In this document: positions 50,032 through 61,908 of the stretch, piece by piece | Position numbering within the stretch: the first letter of the stretch is position 1 | Layout of the letters: every line of letters begins with the position of its first letter | DNA from: Panaeolus papilionaceus | Lineage: Eukaryota > Basidiomycota > Agaricomycetes > Agaricales | DNA length: 64,000 bases | Direction: 5' to 3' | Assembly (NCBI GenBank): GCA_015501605.1 | Contig: JADNRZ010000009.1 | Location: 496,001-560,000 of the forward strand | Made by a program: the position numbers and the translations under genes | The notes under the pieces: model-generated | Databases searched by the model: none | What the model saw: only the letters and a program-made list of their open reading frames with translations | What the model was told of the DNA's origin: nothing

Positions 50032-51929
50032 TCAAGGGGCGGTCCTCGATCGCTGACTCCCTATCCCATCGATCCCCGGAAAATGGCTGCTATTGAGAAA
50101 CTATTGAGGGTGGTTTTTGTATCCCCCCCCTTGATAGAAGCAGTTTCATATCACTACACACAGTCGACGTTAGACTCCCAAGCCCAGAATCCCGACTCAG
50201 TACCCGGCGACGCGGGGAATCGAAAGCTGATAATTAAATATCCCCTGAAACACTGATCATTGAATTAGGTTATAGTGCCTATCATCGTCATCCCTTTCAT
50301 CATAATCATCACCATCGACATCATCATATTCAAACCCCAGAACCCACAGTGGGAGATCATTCAAGAATGGCAGCAGGCTTTTCTGTATTCAATGGATCAA
50401 TAACCGAGAAATATACATAAGGAATCACAGATGAAATGAGTTGTATTATCACACTACTACTGAAAATGGAGACTCAACAGCACCGTCAAGGGACACCTTC
50501 ATAGAGGTTTAGATGTGTAGATAAAGGTTAGATGTGTAGATAAATTTACTACGACAGAGATAACGGATACTTACTCCTCCGCGCTAGCCTTGACGCCGTT
50601 TTCATCTATCAACCCAGGTCGTATCTTTCCCAAGTATGCCGTATCCCCGAGAGGGTGGGTGGGATCCAGTTGTATTCGAGTCAGTTAGTATCAAAGCTGT
50701 TCCCAGCCTTCAGCATAAGGGTCACCTGTGTTATGGGCTTGTTTATCCATTCTACATAAGAGGACAGCCATGATTCAATTCCCTTCGGACATATGGACCT
50801 ACTACTTCGATTTATGGAACATGCCAAACACTCCTGCGCAATGCAGTAAATAGAGCCAAGATGGATATTGTTTCCAGAAAGAAGTCTAAAAATGTTTCTC
50901 GGGCGCAGCTTTACTGGCTAAGAAGACTGAAAGGCATATCGGACGACAGATCAATCAGGAAGCATGATCGCGGATGACGAGGCGTTGGAGCTGAGGCCAC
51001 TCAAAAAACAAACATATTCCGAGTCCCAGATTCGATATCAATTTCCAAGTTCATGGAACACTTTAGTCTGTGGTTATGGTCCGGACCATATCATTGCCTT
51101 TCGACTATCGTCGGCCGACAATGCATATACAGACGCATATGCATATAATCTACTGCATCGAACAAGTCACAGTGGCGATGGAGGATCACATTGTTTGACA
51201 CTTGTGGATGACCGAACTGGGTTCCTTTGAGTTCGAAGCGTCAACGGTTCAACGATGACGCTCTGGGTTGTGTGTCGTATATGTATCCTAACAGCATTGA
51301 GTGTCCGGATAGTCATCCGGCCCCATTAATGCCATAGGCGCCTCATACAATACCTTCATTGTCGGACGGGGAGCGGAACTCCAGAGGCGATTGAGAGGAA
51401 GCGAACGGTCATAATAGCCTCCGATTCAAATACGGCTTGAAGAGGCCGTCCCATGAGTTCTGACAATGACTAGCATTTGAATAGGCGCTGTCTACATCAT
51501 ACAACGTCCAGACACCAAAACAGCAATGGCCGTTCACGAACGGCTCATCTTATGCCAGTGAATGCCAATGAGAGGACTCGGATCGGCGATTGAACAGGGT
51601 GCCTATCCGACAGCGGGACTGCACGTCTACGGGGTGACAACTTCCATCACAATTCGAATGTCAACAGACAAAGCAAGAACTGAATGGCCTGTGAGCCCAG
51701 GCGATTCTAATGATAACTCACTCCTTTTGTGCGACTCAGGCGTCGAAATGGTTGTTGGAAGCGTCGGGTCATTTAGGAATCTCTATGTATGGGACTCGGG
51801 GGAGCCACAGAGACAGTCTGCACCGCCAATGTCAACTGCCCCAAATCTTTGTCGTGGACACTGACAGTGTTTATTTCAATCATGATAGCCGTATTAAATA
51901 GGTAGGCCATCAGTAGTTGGGCATTTTAC
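50032..51929. other. Gene-poor stretch with simple repeats
   Basis: Contains a (CAT/ATC)-rich run near 50280-50330 and the tandem repeat at 50506-50544. Frames at 50964-51230 and 51562-51864 are unsupported. Confidence 0.4.
50506..50544. repeat. Two-copy tandem repeat (about 20 bp unit)
   Basis: The unit ggtttagatgtgtagataaa is followed directly by the same unit lacking one T. Confidence 0.85.
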
Positions 51930-51987
51930 TTTTTTTCGCTTGCGCAAGCGAAAAAAAGCGAAAAAAAGCGAAAAAAAGCGAAAAAGT
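51930..51987. repeat. 28-nt perfect palindrome followed by 10-nt direct repeats
   Basis: 51930-51957 is a perfect inverted repeat with TTTTTTTCGCTTGC as left arm and its exact complement as right arm, no loop. The right arm runs into direct repeats of the unit AAAAAAAGCG (three copies and a partial one, to 51987). It could form a cruciform or a GCG-capped hairpin. Its function is unknown. Confidence 0.9.
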
Positions 51988-52244
51988 CGCAAGCTAGAAA
52001 AGCCGCGTCCTGATTTTCAAAAAGTTGAGTAAATTCTCCCAGAGACTAAGCCAAATATGGCTGAGATTGTTCCTGAAATCACCCGCTTTTCTGGTTTTCA
52101 GCTTGTGGAAAGCCCACAAGCGGAAAAAAGCGAACAAGTAAATTGCCAACTTGCTGATGAGAGTTTACACCCATGTCTACTGATTAGGCTTCGAACACAG
52201 ACAGAGTGCCCGGTAATCGAACAAAACGCCTATCCTATCCTCTC

Positions 52245-52715
52245 TATACAGTACCAAGCAAATGTAGAGTCATCGACATCGGAGCCCGTGAAAGCGCTGT
52301 CAGTCCACGCATGTACTACACAAGTACTCCAGTAACACCGCCAAAGCTTCAATTGACACAATCGATATCGACCTTTGTGATTCAGAGTAGCCGCGACTTT
52401 GGTTACCGGACCTTGGGTAGAAGAGCTAATAGTACAGAGTCCGTCGGAAACATCAAGTTCCACCGCCCACATTGGTTCTAATCCAATGATGCTTGAGCTT
52501 GATCAACTTGCTACAAGGTCAGTATAAGCTCTCTCATCTGTTAAACCAATGGAGCTCCGATGATTGTCGAAGTGAATTCTCGGTAAACGAATGGAACCAC
52601 TGCGTTATATCGAAATATAGAAGTTCTACGGTAACTAATAATCTCAATAGAACTTCCGTGTCCGCGTAAACGACACCTTGCAATTGTCCTTGCATCGAAC
52701 GTCAAAACAAACGCG
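52245..52715 (+). repeat. Left arm of a long imperfect inverted repeat
   Basis: Pairs with the reverse complement of 53330-53695. Matching blocks, in order, include gtcatcgacatcg, gcccgtgaaagcgct, gacacaatcgatatc, ggttaccggac, tccgatgattgtcgaagtgaa and atcgaacgtcaaa. This arm holds about 100 extra bases in the middle. Overall similarity is roughly 65-75 percent by eye. The spacer is about 600 bp. Confidence 0.75.
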
Positions 52716-53329
52716 TCAACAAATGCAATGCGAAAGGCCCCTATTATTGTCAATGAAGTCGAACGCCCCTCCCTTATCCGTTTCGTCTCATTCATCTCCG
52801 TGCACCGTCTCCTGACCTAGACCCCTCGCATTAATATCATTCGACGACCCATCAATCGGCGGTGAATGCAGTCCATCTAATAGGTCAACTACTCCCGAAT
52901 ACTATCTCAATCGGATGAAGATTCAGATTCAGACGCCCTACACCCCAATCTGAGTCTAAGTCTTGAGTGTTTCAAATACACGATGCTGGAGTCTATCTGA
53001 CTCGGTCAACACCAGCGCCCCGAGGATCATCTATGCATAGAACATCGTCGATAGAACGGAGGCTGCGTTCACGTTCGTTATTTTTGGGCTGAATCTTGTC
53101 ATATTAATATTTCCCGAGCCTTCGGTGTTCGCAAGACCACACGCTTCATGGCTGAATCTCACCTCTAATTTCGGCTTGGATGAGGATCACGATCTTCCTG
53201 GTATATTCCGAGTGACCATTGTATCATACGATTCCTTTTTTTTTTTCCTCGTTCCACCGGAAGATTGTCTAATTGCCATGCGAAATGTCCGTTTTTGCTT
53301 AAAGACGTGTGTGCGTTTGGTATACGCCT

Positions 53330-53695
53330 AATTATTTGTTTGACGTTCGATAGCGCTCGACGCATGCCTGAGGACAAGCTGTCGTTTAAGCGGAGTCAGA
53401 AGTTCCATTGAGACGAAGATTATTGGCTATCGTAGAGTGGTTTATTGAGCCTTCACTTCGACAATCATCGGAGGGCGTTATTGGATTCCGGACACTGTTG
53501 ATAGTATTACGTCTCCCATCCAATGTCCGGTAACCAATGTCGTGGCCACTTAGACTCAGAAAGTTTGATATCGATTGTGTCGATTGTAACTTTGGCAGTA
53601 TTCCTGAGGCTGTGGGCTGACAGCGTGATGGAAAGCTGGAAAGCGCTTTCACGGGCACCGATATCGATGTCGATGACGCTATCATTGGCTGGGTA
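53330..53695 (-). repeat. Right arm of the long imperfect inverted repeat
   Basis: Reverse complement of the left arm at 52245-52715, with blocks in the same order. No coding capacity resembling a transposase is visible in arms or spacer, so a non-autonomous foldback-type element or an old inverted duplication is the likely explanation. Confidence 0.75.
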
Positions 53696-53949
53696 TTGCT
53701 GCGAGCCCAGATCCCTCAAAAATACTTGCTAGCTGGAAGGCCGCCGTACCCGGCCGCTAACACTAACGGGAAGTTCACGTTCAGGCAGGGAATGAATGGA
53801 CCAAAGCGTGGTCTTCGTTGGGTGGTCAATAGGTCCTAAGTACATGGGCAATGTTATACGGAGGAAATTCTACATTTTATATGATTTCTAGTACTGCTAA
53901 GTCTTGCGTGATTGTGTAAACGGGCCCGCAGGACGTGAGTGTCAGAAGG

Positions 53950-53977
53950 CGGATAGTCTCTTCATGTGGACTATCCG
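53950..53977. repeat. Short perfect hairpin
   Basis: A 9-bp stem (cggatagtc with gactatccg) and 10-nt loop. No adjacent gene ends here, so no terminator role is implied. Confidence 0.5.
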
Positions 53978-54457
53978 TGTTTCGGGAGTCGGTAACCTTG
54001 GCAGAGCGCGTTGGCGCGCGTAGTAAGTCCGCTAGGCTGACACAAGCGCTAGCCAACAGCGTGCGTCCGAATAAGAAATCCTGAACCTGTGGGGCAGAAT
54101 TAAAAAGTAGGTGTCATTCGGAGATCGCTGTTCAAACAATAAGGTAGTTTGAAGTTGAGCATTTCGAGTTTGAAATTTCTAATAAATATCCTATAGTCAA
54201 TGCAATATCAAAGCCTATTGTAGAAATACACAGAACACTATGCTGGAACTACTAATCAAGAAAATGAGTATCTCCCAATCCATCCATCCATCCGCCATAC
54301 GTGTATACACAACACCAGCATTCCTTCCCTCCAAGCATGTACCTATCCTTAAATACAAGCACCATAACACCCCCATAAATCACCTACAATACAAAGACCT
54401 AGTCGTACTAAAATACAAAAAATCACTGGTATGGCACAAAAAAAGACCCTCGTAGAA
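53978..54457. other. 3' flank of the TGL2-type lipase gene
   Basis: No gene is supported. The stretch at 54240-54455 is open on the plus strand but has skewed composition and no motif. Confidence 0.45.
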
Positions 54458-57205
54458 TCACAGCCCAGCATCATACATCTTCCTCGCAAGCGCAACATAA
54501 AACCTCTCCAAATCCGCACGGTCGCCTAGCTCGTTCGTGCGTCTTCCGAGGTCTTCGCGGTCCATGCGTCGTTTCATGGGTGATGCGGGGGATGAGGGTG
54601 GGGGTGCAGGTGTGGATGAGGAGAGGGTTTGGGTGTTGGTAGATGAAGAATGCGAATCATGATTTGAGGATGGGGAGGCAGAGGATGAGGACGAGGACAC
54701 CGACGCCCCACCACCCGCCGTAAGCTCTACAGCAGCTCTCGACATCTCCTTCATCGTCTCAACCTCCTTCTGTTTTCCCTTATCAGAGCTAGAGCTACTG
54801 TTGACAAGACTAGGAGTAGACGGAACGATGTCGATAAGCCAATCAAACACCGCCGAGAGCTTCTCTGTAGAAGCGCGGAGAAGATCGTCTGCTTCTTTCT
54901 CTTTGGCAGTTCGCTGTGGCGATGTCGATGTCGATGAGCTTGTAGAAGGGGAGGGAGATGAAGAGGTTGACGAAGTTGAAGCAACAATCTGCTCATCGCT
55001 AGGTGAAGTCGACATAGCAGCCACATTACCCATGACTTCCTCATGGATCTTTTGTGACTCCTTATCATGTTGATGGCGCTTATGCACCGACCCAGCACGA
55101 TCGCCTTCCTCCTTCTTCGTCGTCTTCCACACATTCACAAACCTCGTCCAGTCACCGAATCCCCACCCATCGCCCCCAGCCGTCGCAGTCGACTGACCAG
55201 GTCTCGAGTTATGATGTGCTGCTGAATTCTCATAAACTGTTCCCAGCCCGATTGCTGGAATCGCAGGGAGATCAACGCCAAACTCAATGCCTCGAGCACC
55301 TCTCATCTCCCAATCTAAAATCAAAACTAAAATCAGAATCAAATCCACAACGTTAGAATCACGACTTACGATCACAACCCTCCATAATCCCAAGGAACTC
55401 TCCCCACTTCGCGCTCTGCACCGTAACAAGCCCATCATTCCCCCACTCCCTCTCATTCGCCCACATCGGCGTCTCCTCACCCACCCAGCGGTCCTTATCC
55501 GCAATATTCAGCCTCCCCGTGCGCTTCACCCACTCGCGCCTTCTCTTCTCCCTCTCAGCCTCCTCCACACCATCCAGCACCATCTTGGGCAGCCAAAACG
55601 GATGCCAGATGCCCACTTGTTCCCTGCTTACCCGACTCGCGACGCTCCAGTACTTTACGCGAGAGTCATCGGGAGTGGCCGGGTTAAACACGTTGTTGAG
55701 GTAGTCGGACCTGAGATTGGCGTATGCTGGCGAGTCGACGATAGATAGTAATAACGTAGTGAACGAGGACGGGAGTGAGGAAAGGGATAACGAGAACGCT
55801 GATGATTCAGATTTCGCATTCTTCTCTGCTGCAGAACCGGAACCCGAGGAGGAAGAGGAGTGACGCTGCGCATCCTTATCAGAAATGCCGACGGAACCAT
55901 TGCTTCGTTGATGACTTCGTCGCAATTCCTCAGTAAGTTCCTTTTCCTGTTCCCGCAACTTGCCGATTCCAATGTTGCTCTGCAAGCGAAAAAGTGACAG
56001 GATGAGCATTGCTTGTTTCAAGTTCCGAGAATGCGGGGAAATTATTGACGTACAGAACACCAATCCATAAAGGGACTTCCACGGTGTGGGGTGCATATGC
56101 TGGTTAATGAGAGGGGGGCATATTCCGCCGGTCGGATATGGGAGATGAGGTGTCGGCAGTCGAGTCCTCCCATGGAATGAGCAAGGAAGTTAATCCCTCT
56201 TCCACGTGCGCGAACTTGAAGCTGTTCATCGAGCTTGGAAGCTCTCGACGCGATTGAGCCAGTCCTACAAAGTGAAAGATTAGTCTTCTGATCATAAAAA
56301 CGGATAATGACGCACCCAGGGACAGATGTAACAATAACTTCTGCTCCGACTCTGCCTCGCAGTACTCGGAGCACATTTGACCAGTAGTGCATTCTCATAC
56401 TGGGGAAAGAAGATGGTCCACGTGAATCGAATCCATATAGACCTAGAGAATGGAATGAGGCGTGTTTAGATTTGGGGAAACAAAAATAGCTAGCTGGAGG
56501 TTGAATGAAGATAATCTTACCGTGGCACAGCACAATTGGGTATCGAGGTGTTCGAACCGGGTCAAAGAGTGTGGGGTGCAGCAGTAGCTGATGTATAGGG
56601 TCTGGTTCGATAGGTTTGATGAAGGCCTTGTACTTGTGTAGTTCCCAAGGGTCATCCTGCGGTGGTGGTTTTCTAGACCGTTTATCAGAGTCACTACGTG
56701 GTCTTCTCGGTGGCATTGATGGTGGTGGTGGTGGATCATTTTGAGGTGGTATATTGATTTCTGGCTGGAAAGACGAGAACATGTTGGGCCAGGACCAATT
56801 CCCTGGTAGCCAATTTGGCAAATTCAAGGTAGCTAGACAAAATAAATCAGTAAACCGAATCATTAAGCAAATATTCAACCTACTCTTGACGACCGATGAA
56901 GGATTTGTCTCATCCAATGATCTGTTAGACTGACGTATCTCTCTGAGGGTATCCAACTTGTCCGTGGCTACGATAACCCTGTCCCAATTATTCTTGAGCG
57001 CCCACCATGGCCACTCTGGACTATTAAAGTCAGAAAGTGATTGTTTCTGTGCGCCGGGTCCAGTGGCATGATCAGAGGTATTATGTTGTTCCCGTTGTGC
57101 TTGGCGGTGTAGGATATACTGGTTTGAGATGGAAAGGGTTGAAACGACGTTTACAAGACGCCTCAAGATAACGACGACATGAGCTGGAAAGTAGACGCTG
57201 TTCAT
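54458..57205 (-). CDS. TGL2-type triacylglycerol lipase (alpha/beta hydrolase) with Ser-rich C-terminal region
   Basis: Starts MNSVYFPAHVVVILRRLVNV at 57205. A Pro-rich stretch (NDPPPPPSMPPRRPR) precedes the hydrolase core: RYPIVLCHG, LYGFDSRGPSSFPSMRMHYW, AEVIVTSVPG, SKLDEQLQVRARGRGINFLA, the nucleophile motif AHSMGGLDCRHLISH, and LTSICTPHRGSPFMDWCS. Later blocks YLNNVFNPATPDDSRVKYWS, GNDGLVTVQSAKWGEF and, near the C-terminus, DLERFYVALARKMYDAGL complete the family pattern; VQSAKWGEF normally precedes the catalytic His. Between about residues 600 and 800 lies a low-complexity Ser/Thr-rich insertion. Yeast Tgl2 is a mitochondrial lipase; localisation here is unproven. Five or so introns, all consistent. 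Confidence 0.85.
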
Positions 57206-58681
57206 GCCTCAGAACTCTTCAGTCTTGTCTCGACATTGTCTTTGTACTTGTAAGAGGCAGGTTGTAGTTTTAAACCATCTGCCCCAAAGAACTCGTCATG
57301 ACATGATGACTTCCGGAACTTGCCAGATAACCGGTGGCTGTGTCATTACACGACACATGGATTGCTCTGATGCTTTCTATTTCTATCTATCACTATGTTG
57401 CTTCCCCAGTTCTTGTGTTCATTACAATCGAGCCATTCTTCGTCTGCTGATGTATTTCTCCGTTGTTAGATGTCGTGTATCATATTCATTCGTTCGTTCT
57501 CCCCAATAACTTGATGTTCGACGATCGATATACGTGTCACCGCTATTCTCCACGATTCACCTATTGATACAACCTCTCAGGTATCCGGCTCTAAACCATT
57601 CAAAACCAGTTGTGATCACATTCGATATGTACATATTTTTGAGTAGACCCATCGATATCACATTGACTAGTGAAAACAATTCAAAAGGAAAGAAACGAGA
57701 CGCGCCAGCGATGCCGCAGCAAGTCGAGCCGATTATCACTATCACCAAATGGAAGAACGCATAAAGTGCAAATAATCGTTGAAAACTCCGTGGAAATGGG
57801 TAGTCGCTAAATATCTTTGGTGATTAGCGTTAGGCGTCGACTAGGCCCAATCTAATTTCAGTTCCCGGGCGCTCGCCGAGGTCTCATTCTGTCTGTCTGC
57901 ATCATGCGTCTATATTTTTACTCCTAGCCTCGAGTCTCGACTTTTGACTAGCTTCAAAATTAGACCCGGCCCATCGGTTTCCGTTACTGGGGGAGACGCC
58001 AGAGTATTAAGCGCTTGTGAACAACTAAACACAATTTCTATAGATTTCTATAGGGCTCTATTACGATTGCTAGGAGACTATTTTTGCATTGAACAATCTC
58101 AATTTGACTGTAGAGATATTGGCCATTGAAATAGGGGCTAAGAGGACCGCCGCCATCAGCGGCATCATTTTCCCCATCAGCTCCTGTGCTCCACAACCAC
58201 TGCTTATTCGTCCACCGTCCACCATGCAGTCCTGTCCTTGCCAACAACCCTCACAACATTCCTTCCTAGAGCTCAAGTAGATACCACAAGGTCTATATAA
58301 TCCAACATACCGACACCGACATTTGGAAGGGTAACGTAGTTATGGTAATCGTTGTATTTATAACATCCTCGAATACAATAACGCTTTCTCTCACTTTCAA
58401 CTTTTTAATTGTCAAGGTACGTGGGGAATGATTAATCATATCTCCTAGTTCTTTACTGATCCTTTTGTTCATGCAGTATTATAATACGATACGATTGAGA
58501 TATAACAACTCGAAGACTATGTTGTTGTCTCCCCTCCTCATTCACATCGGGCCTTGAGCTTCACTCGTCCAGCTCGTCATTTTGTTTCTTTATTATTATT
58601 TTTAATATTTAGCGTTGACCGCTACTCACATTCCTTTACCGATCTTCTGTTTTAATCTTGTTTTGCCAGTGGTTGATCATC
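57206..58681. other. Divergent upstream region between the lipase and PAM2 genes
   Basis: No gene is supported. Frames at 57534-57764 and 58089-58280 are short and featureless. Presumably includes both promoters and leaders; 58350-58670 is T-rich, fitting a 5' leader. Confidence 0.45.
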
Positions 58682-60580
58682 ATGACGCTCTCCAACCAGA
58701 TAATACAGCCCTCACCGGTGAGAGCCACCAACCTGACGCGTCGCCCGAAGCCCAGCTTAGTGGACGAGCGCGTCGATACACCCCTTGAAGAAACGGCATG
58801 GACATCATCATCCCCAGACACATATACCATATCCATAAGTTCGACCCCTGATACATTGGTCGACCCGGTGGAAAGGACATGGTCTGAACTCGCAAAGTTG
58901 AAGGATCTTATCAACGAGACGGATGCCACTTCCGCAGATGGCGCTTTGGTAGACGCAGTAAAACCAGGAGATGTTTCAACGACACCCATAGCGATGGCTG
59001 GCTTTACTTCCCTTCTGCAGTCGCCGGATTCCAATTTACAGCATCACGACTCACAAGAGGGTTTCACGACGCCACCCTCACATTTATCATGGACAGCGCC
59101 AGGGAAGGATGAAGTTCGTCGACCATCACCAGATTTATTGGAGTCACTGAAAGAGGACGAGACTTCAATGAGCTTGAATGAGGTTTTCAACCCTCGAGTG
59201 CACCTCTCAGAATCGAAACTCAACGCCACTGCTTCGGAATTTGTTCCATGTGACAGTCGACGGGCCTCTCTGGCTGCATTCACCGAAAGCCGGAAGGCGT
59301 CTATGGTCCTGTTAGACAGCTGTCGTAGGCCTTCGATAAACACCGATGTCGACCCAGAGTCCAGCCAGGTATGGTCGGTGAATTGGACCTGGAATTCCAG
59401 CCAATGGTGGTGTTATACCAGAAGCGCCAGTTCAAATCCACGGACTGCAACACCAGGAATTGTGCAAAGAGACTGCGCACGACGCGCTTTCTACCTCGGC
59501 ACCAATGATATCGATATCGACGCCAATGCACACTCAGTCAGCTCGACGAACCGACGCGAAATTCCCCTGTTCCCGCCCGGTCTTCGACCACCCTCGTTGT
59601 TGAGGCATGCGAAGTGGCCTGCGGAAGACCTCGAACATGTTCAGAACTTGAAAACTTTGGGGACATCGAAGCACTGGGTGGATCATTCGCATTATCTGAA
59701 TATGCTCGAAGCCCGGATGGATCCTGTGTACGCTTTATCACAACGAGTTAGGGTAGCGCAGTATCTCGTGGAGTGCTGCCAGGCGGGCTCGTCTAGCCAA
59801 GGCATGTACGCGCTCGTACAAGCTTTCGTAAAAGCGTCAACTCGGCTCAGTGTACACGCAACAGATACGATTGGATGCGACCTGCCCACTGATCCAGCCT
59901 ACAATGCTGGTTTGATGGTGAAAAGACAGGCTGTGGCGTCGAGACTCGCAGAGGGGTTTGGGGCCATGGCGAGTCAGGTCGTTGCGGCGTTAGTGAACAA
60001 GGCGGGGGATAGAGTAGCTGTGGTTTTTGCGTGGAGGTTATGTGATGCGCTTGTTCATGAGTTTTATCGTCGGTGGGGTGGGAGGGGTGCTGGAGACAAG
60101 GACGAGGAGAAGCAGGACATGGACAAAGACGAATTGGCGGCGAACCTTGATGTATGTCGGTCGCTTGGGGCACTGCGTATGTTTGGAGTGTTGCCGACGG
60201 AACATGTGAAGGTTTGTTTGGAGACTTTGTTGGATAATCTTTCGAGTGTTGGGCATGTTGATGCGCTTGGCTTCTTCATCGCCGGGATGGGTGCGGATGG
60301 GTTTGTACCGCGAGAGTGGCATAAATTGCTGGGACGTGTGCCGAGACCTGGGAGTGCTGACTGGGATATGTTGGTTAGGATGTATACTGGTGCGTGCACG
60401 AAGATGGAGTGGGTTTTGAAGTGGTTATCTAGACAGACGGGAGAGCGTTGGGAAGATAAACTTCTGGTTGATCAGCGCGTTATGGATATCCAGTGGATGG
60501 TGGATGGGTTCAGGCAGAACTTGCACGATAATTTGGTTGGTATTGTACAACATCATGATGTGGATACGGTTATCCAGTAG
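58682..60580 (+). CDS. PAM2-motif protein with helical-repeat (MIF4G-like) C-terminus, 632 aa, single exon
   Basis: The first ATG of the open frame is 58682 (MTLSNQIIQPSPVRATNLTR). Residues 178-189 are SKLNATASEFVP, a perfect match to the PAM2 consensus S-x-L-N-x-x-A-x-x-F-x-P, which binds the MLLE domain of poly(A)-binding protein. The N-terminal half is Ser/Thr/Asp-rich and probably disordered. From about residue 330 the protein is helical (LEARMDPVYALSQRVRVAQY, then VAALVNKAGDRVAVVFAWRL). SLGALRMFGVLPTEHVKVCL resembles the helical pattern of MIF4G domains. Likely an RNA-binding or translation/decay adaptor. The gene downstream has a similar C-terminal architecture. The PAM2 call is firm; the MIF4G-like call is inference. 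Confidence 0.75.
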   Translation: MTLSNQIIQPSPVRATNLTRRPKPSLVDERVDTPLEETAWTSSSPDTYTISISSTPDTLVDPVERTWSELAKLKDLINETDATSADGALVDAVKPGDVSTTPIAMAGFTSLLQSPDSNLQHHDSQEGFTTPPSHLSWTAPGKDEVRRPSPDLLESLKEDETSMSLNEVFNPRVHLSESKLNATASEFVPCDSRRASLAAFTESRKASMVLLDSCRRPSINTDVDPESSQVWSVNWTWNSSQWWCYTRSASSNPRTATPGIVQRDCARRAFYLGTNDIDIDANAHSVSSTNRREIPLFPPGLRPPSLLRHAKWPAEDLEHVQNLKTLGTSKHWVDHSHYLNMLEARMDPVYALSQRVRVAQYLVECCQAGSSSQGMYALVQAFVKASTRLSVHATDTIGCDLPTDPAYNAGLMVKRQAVASRLAEGFGAMASQVVAALVNKAGDRVAVVFAWRLCDALVHEFYRRWGGRGAGDKDEEKQDMDKDELAANLDVCRSLGALRMFGVLPTEHVKVCLETLLDNLSSVGHVDALGFFIAGMGADGFVPREWHKLLGRVPRPGSADWDMLVRMYTGACTKMEWVLKWLSRQTGERWEDKLLVDQRVMDIQWMVDGFRQNLHDNLVGIVQHHDVDTVIQ

Positions 60581-61908
60581 ATTATACCTGTATTTTTATT
60601 TTATAGAGCTATGCCACGCAGACCTCCTAACACCAGTGTGTTACAACGGCGTAATCGGCTGTCCGTCTCGTGATGCTTGGCTGCTACTGACATTTTGCTT
60701 TCAGAGTCAAGCTACCATGTCCCCTTCACTGTTTCTGTCCATATTGCATTAATATATTGCATGTAAAATAAAATTTATATGCAAGATATTGAAGTCGCAA
60801 GCATGGAAATGAAATGAGTCAAGTCCTTTTCTTCTCTGCCCTGATTACGAAATCAGTGCCAACGTTGTATGCCTCGAGGCCCAAATGTTCGGCAATGTTC
60901 TTCAAGACTCTGGACATGTTTACTCTCTTCGCCAGCTCTATGCTCTGATCAAGGGATACATCGTCGACGAAGAAAGTGTCCATAAACTCGGCAAATGTGA
61001 TTTAAAACCTTCATTATTGTTGACTCGACGGGATAAAGTTTCAATTTTTCTTTGTTATAATTCATCGAGTTTGCCACCACTAGCGGGACAACTTCAGTGC
61101 GCGACACCTTTCCTTTGAACTTTTCCTTTGCTGCTCTTGTCGTTGATTGAATTTCTTTGGTTTAATAGCCCTGAATTTACAGTTTATTGTTGCAATTACT
61201 GTGATATATCGCACATATCGACAAGCCAGCCTTGGACATCTCGGGTATATTGGTTACTGGTGACCCCTTTCAAAGACGTTGCATAGTGGTCATTCCTTTG
61301 CTCTCTCTTCAGTAAGAGGTATTCGGGTTTCCAGCAGCAACACACACGACAATCTACTTTGATATCGCGTAGAGGTTCTTCCAAGAAAGTGCCTCACACC
61401 CATCGGCAGAAGACACCCAAGTCATCATATAAACTACCTGGAGGGGTTGCTCGGTTCGTTCAGAGCGCGTCCCAGTTTGTCTATCACATTTACCTTCCCC
61501 CTTTCTCATGGCAAAAGCGCGTACTCGCTGCCCAGTTGCTCAGATATTGCTTTTGCCTACATCATCGCCCCCGACGACGACGACCTACCCAGTTTACACT
61601 CTACCCCAAGTTTGCCACTCCAACTCTTTCAAGAACCAGCGTTTGCCAGACTGAGTCTTCTTGCGTAAACAGGACCGGTGCGTACTTTTATACTTGCTGC
61701 TAGATTCTCAGCACCTATCTAACTTCTGGAACGTGTTCTTAATCAATGACCCACCTCGTGCAGCTAGCCGATAACACCTGTGGCCCAGAGGACAAAGCAA
61801 TTTCTTTCACAACCTGGTTGTTTAGCTTTTCATATAATCAGTCCCCCCTCACCATTCAATCACCCCCATAACTATCCCATTCTTTAACCCTGATCCTGGT
61901 CTTTGACA
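60581..61908. other. Intergenic region between the two MIF4G-like genes
   Basis: Holds the 3' flank of the PAM2 gene, a possible 54-codon minus-strand frame (60819-60983), and a long leader region for the next gene (61360-61900, pyrimidine-rich). Confidence 0.45.
60819..60983 (-). CDS. Possible 54-aa open reading frame or terminal exon
   Basis: ATG at 60983, stop at 60819. The peptide reads MDTFFVDDVSLDQSIELAKR followed by VNMSRVLKNIAEHLGLEAYN, and ends VIRAEKKRT. It has a well-mixed, helix-like composition rather than the skew of random frames. It could be the last exon of a minus-strand gene, but no upstream exon is clear. Unrecognised. Confidence 0.25.
   Translation of the reverse strand: MDTFFVDDVSLDQSIELAKRVNMSRVLKNIAEHLGLEAYNVGTDFVIRAEKKRT

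Noticed and set aside
53950..53977. Transcription terminator
   Set aside because: The hairpin is perfect but short, lies in a gene-free region, and intrinsic hairpin terminators are not expected for eukaryotic protein genes.
55287..55748. 153-codon plus-strand frame within the lipase gene
   Set aside because: Antisense shadow of the lipase coding region.
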